A stretch of DNA of 64,000 nt from Uloborus plumipes (lineage: Eukaryota > Arthropoda > Arachnida > Araneae > Uloboridae). Within the stretch, counting starts at the first letter, position 1. Every line of letters starts with the position of its first letter. The stretch is from contig JAXGGA010002168.1 in NCBI GenBank assembly GCA_038373865.1, forward strand, positions 62,001-126,000, in the 5' to 3' direction. The notes under the pieces were generated by a model. It was given only the letters and a program-made list of their open reading frames with translations. It did no database searches and was not told where the DNA came from. Shown in pieces: positions 58,901 to 64,000 of the stretch. Both the position numbers and the translations under genes were made by a program.

Positions 58901-61812
58901 TTGCCTCTTCCATCTCTACTCTTTCCTCTAACTTCCCAAAAGACAAAATTGAACTTTCAAGACCACACAACCCCCCCCCCTCCCCCATTCTTAAGACACC
59001 TGGAGATGGTCTAAAATAGTGCTTTTAATATCATGTGTCGGGTAAGAAAACTTTTCAAGAGAGAAGCCCAAACCCTTTCCTCTAAGTTTACCAAAGTTGG
59101 CAAATTCGTATAAGCCATACTATTTCTTCACCAAACAGTCCTCAAAGTTATATGCCTTCTATCTATATACATAAAAGCAAAGTTTTATGACGTCATGAGT
59201 CGCGGGTCAAACGCTCTCCTGGAAAATTTACGCAACGTAGGATTATGAAAATTGGAGCAAAATTAGTCCTCATACTGATGATGTGCAAGTCGTAGCCGAA
59301 ATTTTTAAATTCACCCTAGATTTCCTAAAATTTAATTAAAATTAGGTAATTAAAAACTTATTACTCCCTGTTTTCGTACTTCAAAGAAGCAGTTTTTGTA
59401 ATTGAAGTGAAATCAACTGTAGATTTCTTCCGCGCACGCACATTGTTTTGTTTTCAAAGTAAGTTAAAGTAACATTTTAGTAATTACATAAAACAAAAAC
59501 AAAATAGTTAAATAAAAACTAAGGAAACTATTTTTTGAGCAGTTTTTAAATTTTGAGGGAAAAAAATACCTACCTGATGGTGATGATGTTTCAAACTGAG
59601 ATGGTGATTCCGATTCTTTCATTTTTTCTTCATATTTTTTGGTACGACTAATGCTATTGCTATTGCTCTTGAGTCTTTCCTTGGGCTTCTGGTTTTTGGT
59701 CCCATACAGAGAACCAGGATACATAGCTTTTTCCATGTCTGGATAGTGGTGGTAAATATCAAGATTACCATTAGTTTCACTTAGCAAACTGTCCAAAGTG
59801 AAATTTTTCCTTGGATGAGGTAATATGTCATTGGAATTAGTGAGAGTATTAGGTGCATGAACTTTTGGACAGGTATTAGAGTTATTTGCTTTAAGTAGAG
59901 ATGGATTGGACACTTGACTTGGCAGCAAATCCATCTTTGGAGACATGAACAGGCTGGTAATGTCTTTAATAGAATGCTGTAAGACAATAAAAAAATCTAT
60001 TTAGATACTTTGAAATTAAAACAGAGGCTTGAAATACTTTCTAGCTTCTAATACAATCTTATCAATCAATGAAAAAATAAAGTGCAAGAGGAAAAAAAAG
60101 CGCTAGGTATTAATGAGGCATAAATCAACAAAGCATGATTGACAAAAACATTATAAATACAGTAGTACAGTATCGAAACTCCAAATACATATTTAGAAGC
60201 TCTCTCAGCTGAAACTCTGATTCTTTAAAATCAGTTAAGGTCAGTTTTTTTACCCACAGAAATTAATTCAATGTTGTAGAGTCGGTGTATTTTCCATAAG
60301 TTTATTCAACTTTCTTTGTTTAGTTACTGCTGAAGAACTCCTCGCAGAAGGTATAGAAAACTGCAGATATTCTTAATTTTTCTTCATGTGTAGTAAACAA
60401 TGAGAGCTAAATTTTGTAATAAAATGTAATTGTGTACAGTAGCGCTATGTATGGCAATGTATGTTACGTTCATACATATTGTATAACCACTATTTTCAAT
60501 CAAATGATTTAGCTAAACGGTAGTTTCTTTGCTATTTTCAAAAAACTGAACTACCTGTGATCCACAAATTAAAGCCCTAAATTGTAATTTAAGTAGCGAC
60601 ACCTCAGCCATCTTGGGACTAAAAGTTACTTTCAAATCTGTCAGACACGATGAAGTAGTGGGACTTATTTCTTAATTACGGATTACCACGGAGTTAATAA
60701 GAAACCATAATCAAGAAGCGAAACCCGCATCTTCATCATAGCACAAATATTTGAAAGCGACTTTTAGCCCCAAGATGATGGACATGTTGCTACTTAAACT
60801 ATCATTTAAGGCTTGAGTTCAAATCAGTTCAAATTTTTTATGCTCTACTGCACAGCAAGATTTTAACCTTAATCATTAATTCTATCAAAATTTATTTTTT
60901 ACTTGTGTTACAGAACTGATAATTACGATTTTTTGACTTATTCTTACTCTTTGTGTAATATTTATAATGTTCTTAGTCTAAACTCATGCCATTAACTTTT
61001 GTATCTTCTTTTTTACTATTAAGTTCTTAATAGTTTAATCGACTACTCCGATATTGCTAATTCAATCCAACTTACAGTCCCAAATAGCACTTTTAAGAGT
61101 CAATCATGTTTCAAAAATATTTTAACCAAATTTAACTATGTTGATAATTTTTGTCTTTGTAAATTTTACAAATTTTTTAACACTCACTTTCGCGATTTAG
61201 ATATTTTCAGTATAAATCATTTTTTAATTTTAAGTCTAGATGTTTTAATATTTTAAATGTATAATTTGTTATTAATAATATTTGTATAACTTGCCACTGT
61301 AATTGGATTTTTCTGTATTGTGCAGTACTTTTTAAAATGAATAATTAAATAATTTAATATCAGAATATAAAAAACTGACTAACTCTTTGTCTCTGGCGCA
61401 CCTTTTCAGGTTCCGGAACACCGACGTTTGTGAGTATCTGGTTCGGCTTTGGCTTGCGTCCCCTTTTCTTCGGCAAAGCGGCCTTGTTGTTGCTCGCGCC
61501 TACATTCCTCGCGACATTTTGGTATGGCTTCTTCTTGGCGACTGTCGTCGTGACGCTGGGGATATAAGAACTCAGAACAGAGGTCGTCACTTCGAAAGTC
61601 GGTTCTTGCTTCTTCATGCACAGGTCCAAAGGAAAGGCAGAGTTTTGCTCCTCATCGAGGATAGGATCACAGATCTTGACCGTTTCTGGCGAAATGGTTT
61701 TGGAAGGAGTGGGCAGCAAAGAATGGGCTGGACTAGGAACTGGCTTCGCCGTGTGGTTCATGGGTCCCGTAGGAGCTAGCGGAATTTTGGAACTGGAAGA
61801 AACCTTTTTCAC
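23953..61812 (-). CDS. BAZ2 (toutatis-like): BAZ2/Toutatis chromatin-remodelling protein, 34 exons, 5' end outside window
   Basis: Orthologue of BAZ2A/BAZ2B and fly Toutatis, the regulatory subunit of ISWI-type nucleosome remodellers in the nucleus. Exons in transcript order: 61812-61384, 59976-59574, 57852-57730, 57278-57215, 56902-56791, 56535-56428, 56347-56173, 54850-54758, 53109-52994, 52847-52803, 49263-49222, 47908-47843, 46978-46916, 46828-46751, 46108-45997, 45870-45728, 44778-44674, 44093-43984, 42992-42918, 41534-41255, 40553-40494, 40409-38606, 37397-37239, 36214-36036, 35257-35018, 34264-34068, 32593-32371, 31723-31634, 31520-31464, 31328-31219, 30204-30159, 29051-28861, 25952-25809, 24102-23953. 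All junctions are GT..AG and every phase matches. About 2,100 residues are visible. The first exon begins in frame after an acceptor, so the start codon lies upstream of the window. The last exon has an apparent frameshift. Confidence 0.93.
24217..24613. mobile_element. GC-richer MITE in the last BAZ2 intron
   Basis: The left end 'ctaccaaagtagcatcaact' and the right end (ggttatgttgctaaggtag) are imperfect inverted repeats. The interior is unusually rich in 'atcg' and 'gatgag' words ('catcggtcgatgag'), unlike the AT-rich intron around it. Confidence 0.45.
26695..28257. mobile_element. 1.56-kb foldback element with 660-bp inverted arms
   Basis: The element starts CAGGTAGTGATCAAAATAAT after TA and ends with the complement before TA, a Tc1/mariner-like terminus. 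The inverted arms run about 26695-27360 and 27595-28257 and are nearly identical: mirrored open frames on opposite strands differ at few residues. A central 230-bp spacer contains another Tc1-like phrase (gtggccaaaagtatccgaac). No transposase. It lies between the bromodomain exon and the linker exon of BAZ2, so the BAZ2 pre-mRNA contains a very long hairpin. Confidence 0.85.
28861..29051 (-). CDS. BAZ2 (toutatis-like): BAZ2 lysine-rich linker exon
   Basis: 63 codons plus two bases, mostly Lys, Ser and Glu ('[18 protein letters not shown]'), ending 'KDLVPC'. The vertebrate protein has 'KDLALCS' at the same place before its bromodomain. The donor is GTTTGT, weaker than elsewhere in the gene. 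Confidence 0.85.
29814..29953. mobile_element. 140-bp near-perfect palindromic MITE
   Basis: 'tgtacctcagaaccagacta' on the left is mirrored base for base on the right (ctggttctgaggtaca), and the symmetry continues to a loop of about 16 bases in the centre. It sits in a BAZ2 intron. A longer relative is at 20665-20909. Confidence 0.85.
30159..31328 (-). CDS. BAZ2 (toutatis-like): BAZ2 PHD finger 2, two exons
   Basis: Exons 31328-31219 and 30204-30159 read '[16 protein letters not shown]', 'FHLTC' and '[10 protein letters not shown]', another full Cys4-His-Cys3 set. Vertebrate BAZ2 proteins have one PHD finger. Tandem PHD fingers are a feature of Toutatis, which supports an arthropod orthologue. 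Confidence 0.93.
31464..31723 (-). CDS. BAZ2 (toutatis-like): BAZ2 PHD finger 1, two exons
   Basis: Exons 31723-31634 and 31520-31464 read '[19 protein letters not shown]', then 'GYHTYC', then '[10 protein letters not shown]'. That is the complete Cys4-His-Cys3 zinc pattern of a PHD finger, very close to the vertebrate BAZ2 PHD, which recognises unmodified histone H3 tails (family knowledge). Both exons are phase 0 and split the finger between its zinc clusters. Confidence 0.95.
32371..32593 (-). CDS. BAZ2 (toutatis-like): BAZ2 helical exon before the PHD fingers
   Basis: Encodes a Ser-rich start, then '[19 protein letters not shown]' and '[14 protein letters not shown]'. This corresponds to vertebrate BAZ2B 'WR.A...A.SAAQVALC' and 'AWEKSIMK', immediately before PHD finger 1. 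Confidence 0.9.
33425..34028. mobile_element. MITE beside a BAZ2 exon
   Basis: 'gggtcattccatag' at the left and 'ctattc..aatgaccc'-type sequence at the right (aatagaatgaccca) form short inverted repeats around 604 bp. Its right end is 40 bases from the 34068 exon boundary. Internal repeats include 'gttagtcacact' twice. Confidence 0.5.
34068..37397 (-). CDS. BAZ2 (toutatis-like): BAZ2 C-terminal WHIM motif and linker, four exons
   Basis: Exons 37397-37239, 36214-36036, 35257-35018 and 34264-34068. The first carries '[16 protein letters not shown]' and '[18 protein letters not shown]', the WHIM motif that recurs in all BAZ/ACF1 proteins. The second ends in the conserved '[16 protein letters not shown]'. 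The third has a Lys-rich stretch ('[16 protein letters not shown]', a likely nuclear signal) and an acidic end. The fourth ends '[14 protein letters not shown]', matching the vertebrate helix before the PHD region. Confidence 0.92.
34767..34940. mobile_element. Pogo/Tigger-like MITE, 174 bp
   Basis: The left end CAGTAGAGCCTGCTTATTA and the right end (aagtgggctcgactg) are inverted repeats, flanked on both sides by TA. It lies in a BAZ2 intron. Confidence 0.8.
38606..40409 (-). CDS. BAZ2 (toutatis-like): BAZ2 large exon with WHIM motif and disordered insert
   Basis: The 1,804-nt exon begins '[18 protein letters not shown]' and '[18 protein letters not shown]', the conserved WHIM-family motif. 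About 550 residues of Glu/Lys/Ser-rich then Pro/Ser/Asn-rich sequence follow, with no recognised fold. It ends '[11 protein letters not shown]', one base into the next codon, which continues in exon 37397. It is the only large exon of the gene. Confidence 0.93.
40494..41534 (-). CDS. BAZ2 (toutatis-like): BAZ2 acidic linker, two exons
   Basis: Exon 41534-41255 ends in a strongly acidic segment ('[17 protein letters not shown]'). The 60-nt exon 40553-40494 encodes '[13 protein letters not shown]', matching the 'EKQIEKLSKQ' helix before the second WHIM motif in vertebrate BAZ2B. Both end in phase 0. Confidence 0.88.
42367..42379. repeat. Poly(G) tract, 13 bases
   Basis: One of many G/C homopolymers of 8-17 bases in the window. 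Others are at 6199, 18625, 19254, 51881 and 58437. Confidence 0.9.
42918..46108 (-). CDS. BAZ2 (toutatis-like): BAZ2 DDT domain and WHIM1 motif, five exons
   Basis: Exons 46108-45997, 45870-45728, 44778-44674, 44093-43984 and 42992-42918. The DDT helices start '[20 protein letters not shown]', characteristic of ISWI-partner subunits. '[17 protein letters not shown]' and '[18 protein letters not shown]' follow the vertebrate order. The last exon holds '[15 protein letters not shown]', the WHIM1-type motif that together with DDT contacts the ISWI ATPase and linker DNA (family knowledge). Confidence 0.92.
43250..43500. repeat. SINE-like segment with two converging tRNA-like heads
   Basis: On the plus strand 'tggtacagtgg' fits the A-box consensus and 'ggtttgatcat' is a degraded B box about 40 bases later. 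On the minus strand from about 43490 'tagcctagtgg' fits the A box exactly, followed by 'atagggcactggattcag', typical of tRNA-derived SINE heads. The two face each other across 240 bases. The open frame at 43359-43583 is therefore repeat sequence. Confidence 0.5.
46751..56347 (-). CDS. BAZ2 (toutatis-like): BAZ2 charged coiled-coil region, eight exons
   Basis: Exons 56347-56173, 54850-54758, 53109-52994, 52847-52803, 49263-49222, 47908-47843, 46978-46916 and 46828-46751 encode about 226 residues of Glu, Arg, Lys and Gln-rich helix ('[19 protein letters not shown]', '[19 protein letters not shown]'). This corresponds to the long coiled coil of vertebrate BAZ2 between TAM and DDT. The last exon ends '[14 protein letters not shown]', close to the vertebrate sequence before DDT. 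Five consecutive small exons (45, 42, 66, 63 and 78 nt) are all phase 0 and multiples of three. Confidence 0.9.
49460..50758. mobile_element. Pogo-like element interrupted by a Tigger-like MITE
   Basis: The outer inverted repeats CAGTAAAACCTCTTCAAGCG and its near complement (cttagagaggttttactg) bound 1,299 bp. Removing the 558-bp insert at 49732-50289 leaves about 740 bp. The open frames at 49493-49703 are fragments without a recognised domain. It lies in a BAZ2 intron. Confidence 0.75.
49732..50289. mobile_element. Tigger/pogo-like MITE, copy B (nested)
   Basis: Same termini (CAGTGAACTCTCACTTA), same length (558 bp) and same TA flanks as 17249-17806. The copies differ mainly by scattered substitutions and small length changes in A-runs. 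Confidence 0.88.
51003..51826. mobile_element. Penelope-like inverted tail (long palindrome)
   Basis: Inner arms of about 200 bp (51323-51525 and 51530-51734) are almost perfectly complementary around a centre near 51527. Outer arms (about 51010-51090 and 51735-51822) pair again, with 'gaaacacgtgtctgcgg' near each end. A 230-bp stretch (51091-51322) is present only on the left. 'CTCCTTGTAGCCTCGAAAC' with a palindromic ACACGTGT resembles the decayed hammerhead region of Penelope-like elements, which often insert with inverted tails. The element lies in a BAZ2 intron. Confidence 0.65.
51055..51105 (-). ncRNA. Decayed hammerhead motif in the Penelope-like tail
   Basis: Minus strand: GAAA (51069-51066), palindromic stem III ACACGTGT (51066-51059), C at the cleavage position (51058) and a stem II remnant around TTGT. 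The CTGATGA core is replaced by an A-rich stretch (ttgaaaaag). In the right arm (51736-51765, plus strand) stem II is perfect (GAGGCT/AGCCTC) but the core lies beyond the truncation. Not expected to cleave. Confidence 0.5.
55138..55312. mobile_element. Pogo-like MITE, 175 bp
   Basis: 'ctgtcatccctgcttaa' at the left and 'ttaagcgggggcgacag' at the right are inverted repeats. The interior repeats 'taatcgggtaa', 'aaacgaatacccc' and 'aatcaaatacccc'. The same family gives the fragment at 6462. It lies in a BAZ2 intron. Confidence 0.75.
56428..57278 (-). CDS. BAZ2 (toutatis-like): BAZ2 TAM/MBD-like domain (exons 57278, 56902, 56535)
   Basis: Three exons form the TAM (TTF-IP5, ARBP, MBD-like) domain at about residues 318-413 of the visible protein. 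The hallmark reads '[11 protein letters not shown]' then '[19 protein letters not shown]', continuing '[18 protein letters not shown]'. In BAZ2A this domain binds RNA and structured DNA rather than methyl-CpG; that is family knowledge. The exon junctions split the domain after 'LEHG' and after 'PEVER'. Confidence 0.92.
57730..57852 (-). CDS. BAZ2 (toutatis-like): BAZ2 acidic exon
   Basis: Encodes '[17 protein letters not shown]' followed by a basic '[10 protein letters not shown]'. The acidic Ser/Asp run is a likely casein kinase 2 target, and the basic patch a possible nuclear localisation signal. It lies just before the TAM/MBD domain. Confidence 0.85.
58437..58453. repeat. Poly(G) tract, 17 bases
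   Basis: The longest G-run in the window, in a BAZ2 intron. Confidence 0.9.
58482..58570. repeat. 'ttccctgatttt' tandem repeat
   Basis: Starting 'agggtggccacagg', then four spaced copies of 'ttccctga(tttt)'. This phrase is a dispersed repeat in arthropod genomes. The other end was not found. Confidence 0.5.
59158..59465. mobile_element. Helitron-like fragment
   Basis: 'TCTATCTATATACATAAAAG' resembles the 5' end of the Helitron at 4162. No CTRR-type 3' end with hairpin was found before the exon at 59574, so it is truncated or misassigned. Confidence 0.35.
59574..59976 (-). CDS. BAZ2 (toutatis-like): BAZ2 low-complexity linker exon
   Basis: 134 codons plus one base, enriched in Asn, Ser, Pro and Lys ('[10 protein letters not shown]', '[19 protein letters not shown]'). 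No domain recognised; likely a disordered linker between AT-hook and TAM/MBD. The outgoing phase joins the acidic exon at 57852. Confidence 0.8.
60000..61380 (-). other. BAZ2 intron, no recognised element
   Basis: AT-rich intron between the AT-hook exon and the next exon. Nothing further supported. Confidence 0.5.
61384..61812 (-). CDS. BAZ2 (toutatis-like): BAZ2 exon with AT-hook (first visible exon)
   Basis: This exon encodes 143 residues, phase 0 on both sides (acceptor gctgtttag, donor GTTAGT). It is Ser/Pro/Thr-rich and low in structure, then carries 'KKRGRKPKP' near residue 115, a canonical AT-hook that binds the minor groove of AT-rich DNA. AT-hooks are found in BAZ2A and related proteins. 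It precedes the TAM/MBD domain by about 200 residues. Confidence 0.85.
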
Positions 61813-61814
61813 CT

Positions 61815-62825
61815 AAACAGCATAAAAAAACATGCATTAAATAAATTCAATACTTCTTTGGCAATAAGGGAGTTATCAAACACTAAAAATAATATCACAT
61901 GCATTTACCATGCACATACATTTCATTATTGTTATAATAATTATTAGTCGAGTAAAATTGTATAGTCAAATTCAGATTCATTTAACTGAAGCTTTTAATG
62001 AGAACTTTTAAATGCTCAAATCAAAACCTGCCAATGAAAAGTTTATTAGGAGAGTATATTTTGATCTTTTAGTAGAAAAACAATGATACGAAACTTAATA
62101 AATGGTTAACAATTACATTAACAATTTTTTACAGATATTCACTCGATTGTGTATAAATTAATAACACATCTTAAACACTTAATGGGAAAACTATACTATA
62201 ATCTTAGACAAAGCAAAATGTGTCAAATATTTCACAAGTTTAATTTTAAAAAACAAATTAATTTATGTTGCATGAAAATGTATAGCTTTTTATACTTAAA
62301 AAAGCTGAACAAAAATTTCAGCATACAGAACATGAACATCTTGTTATTGGTGGATCACAAAAACTTTTTTCTTCATAAACTCATACTAAAGTGCATACTA
62401 GATATAATTGTTCATATGTAAACGCTATTTGATGTAGGAAACTTAAAATCTTACTTCTGTTGATCATTTTACTGATATCCAGTGATTTTTTTTATAATTA
62501 TTATCTTTTCTTTTTCAAAATCCTTTTTATTACTTTACAGGGAAATATAATGCGGGAGCACATTTATAATATGTTAATGCAGTTTTGTGCTTACATTAAT
62601 TTATGTTACTATGTTTTCTTTTCTACAAATAAATATGAATAAGTAAGATACAAGACCATGTAAACTTCCACATAAAATACAATTGCCAAGCATAATTAGT
62701 TTGAAATTCCAAAACATATTAATAGCAGGCTTAGAGTTAAAGAACAAAATGTCCCAATCTCTTATGTATAGAAATTTGGATAGTTTGTTAAATTCAAAAA
62801 GATAAAACTTTTAATAAACATAACT
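61815..62825 (-). other. BAZ2 intron upstream of the first visible exon
   Basis: The exon at 61812 begins in frame after a clear acceptor, so this is intron. Open frames here are AT-rich noise. Confidence 0.55.
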
Positions 62826-62826
62826 A

Positions 62827-63962
62827 CAGTCAAACCTCGTTACCACGACACGACTGATGACACAGCACTACAGAAACTTAATTTTTGCAAGCTTTTCTGA
62901 AGCCTTAAATTCACATCCTATAATTTTAATGCTAAGTGGCTCTGAATTTTCTGACAGTATTTAGATGTGAAACTCTGTTACGTGGACACTTTAAGTTGTT
63001 AAGCAGGAATCTAATTTTTCTTTACATCCACTTTCATTGACTTTAATAATTAAATATTCGGAATAGTTTCCGAAGAAATTTCTGATAAGTGATAAGAGAT
63101 GAGTAGCACATGCAGCCAAGGAAAGCTTCAATGAAGAATCTATGGGGCATAGAAATCAGTCTTGAAATCAATAGAAGGTTGAGAGAAGTATATGGTTCTA
63201 AAACGAGACAACAGAAATAGTAGTAGAAGAAGCAAGACCATAGCTCGATAATTGAAAGGTGTAGAAAAGAATTGATAAGTAGTCTTCAATGTTCAAAAGG
63301 TGGCATTTAGCTGCAAAGATCTAGTCAGATCATGATGGAAAGTGAAGAGTCCTTCAATTGATTTCTTTCTCGCAAAACTGCGCAACATTGAGCACTTTTT
63401 ATCCACTTGAAACTCAATTTCATAGAAAGTAGGGTAGTTTTAAATTGTTATTCAAGAACAGCAAGCATTTATTAGAAAATATTTTAGAGTGAAATAAAAT
63501 AGGTCATTTTTTCTTATGATTTTAGCCTTGTTTCAGTAAATAACACAAAAATGATGCTAATTAAACAATTACAAATGTCAAATTTGAAAACAATTGATTC
63601 ATTAAATTGGTAATTGTATAATCCATTATGTTTAATGATGTATTTGAAAGTTAATATGGGCTTTGTTACATTTTGTAGACACTGTAAAGCAGGGAGAGGA
63701 GTCAAAGATCTAGAGTCAGAGTTGAACTGATTTTGGGATGAAGGAGTCAAGAGTCGGGAGTTGAATGTTTTTAAATTCCAAGAAACCCGAGTCAGTCATT
63801 TTCCCTCCAAGTCCACAATTTTGCCAAGGCTGTAGAAGCAGAGCTGGACTAATTTTAGGGTGAAAGGGACAGTCACTAAAATTCCTGTAGTCAAAGCCAG
63901 TCAATTTCTTTCAGATACTGCAGCCCAACACCAAAGGGTGACATGATAACGAGGTTTGACAG
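62827..63962. mobile_element. Pogo-like element, 1.1 kb
   Basis: 'CAGTCAAACCTCGTTA' after TA at the left and 'taacgaggtttgac' at 63947-63960 form the inverted repeat; the last bases of the right end are mutated. The right part is rich in 'gagtcagag'-type repeats (63690-63900). No transposase is recognisable. The open frames at 63514-63904 are repeat sequence. Confidence 0.65.
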
Positions 63963-64000
63963 CATTTAGAAAATGAAATTCTGACAGACCAATTTGATGC

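Noticed and set aside
59276..59320. CTGATGA followed by GAAA, hammerhead-like
   Set aside because: The bases between the two motifs do not form a stem II, and the flanks do not pair as stem I.
1..64000. CRISPR arrays, operons or other prokaryotic systems
   Set aside because: None seen; the window is clearly eukaryotic with spliced genes.

Overview
The window is nuclear DNA from an arthropod, most likely a spider or another chelicerate. It is AT-rich, its genes are intron-rich with GT..AG junctions, and transposon relics, tRNA-derived SINEs and poly(G)/poly(C) tracts are everywhere. The placement rests on the genes: a Toutatis/BAZ2-type chromatin protein with two PHD fingers, and a secreted two-domain thyropin of the kind found in spider secretions. 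It is inference, not a database match.

Left third (1-19,000), plus-strand genes among repeats. A truncated SINE and a broken Tc1/mariner copy precede the last exons of a gene I cannot name (2611-2736 and 5214-5425, polyadenylation signal at 5466). Its last intron holds a minisatellite and a complete non-autonomous Helitron. At 11,558-14,206 lies a complete two-exon gene for a small secreted protein with two thyroglobulin type-1 domains. A pogo-like relic with a Psq-type helix-turn-helix follows at 14,487-15,689. MITEs of several families fill the gaps.

Right two thirds (23,950 to beyond 61,812), minus strand. One large gene encodes the BAZ2/Toutatis orthologue. I traced 34 coding exons whose phases all agree. 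The domain order is AT-hook, acidic stretch, TAM/MBD, charged coiled coil, DDT, WHIM motifs, two PHD fingers and bromodomain. The start of the gene lies outside the window. The last exon carries an apparent one-base deletion in a C-run that truncates the bromodomain. The introns hold a 1.56-kb foldback element, nested pogo/Tigger-like elements, an 820-bp Penelope-like inverted tail and several MITEs.

The most unusual signal is a set of four hammerhead-ribozyme-like motifs (16.6, 18.9, 22.4 and 51.06 kb). All have the palindromic minimal stem III typical of Penelope-like elements. The copy at 22,361-22,419 has an intact core and complementary stems; the others show different stages of decay.
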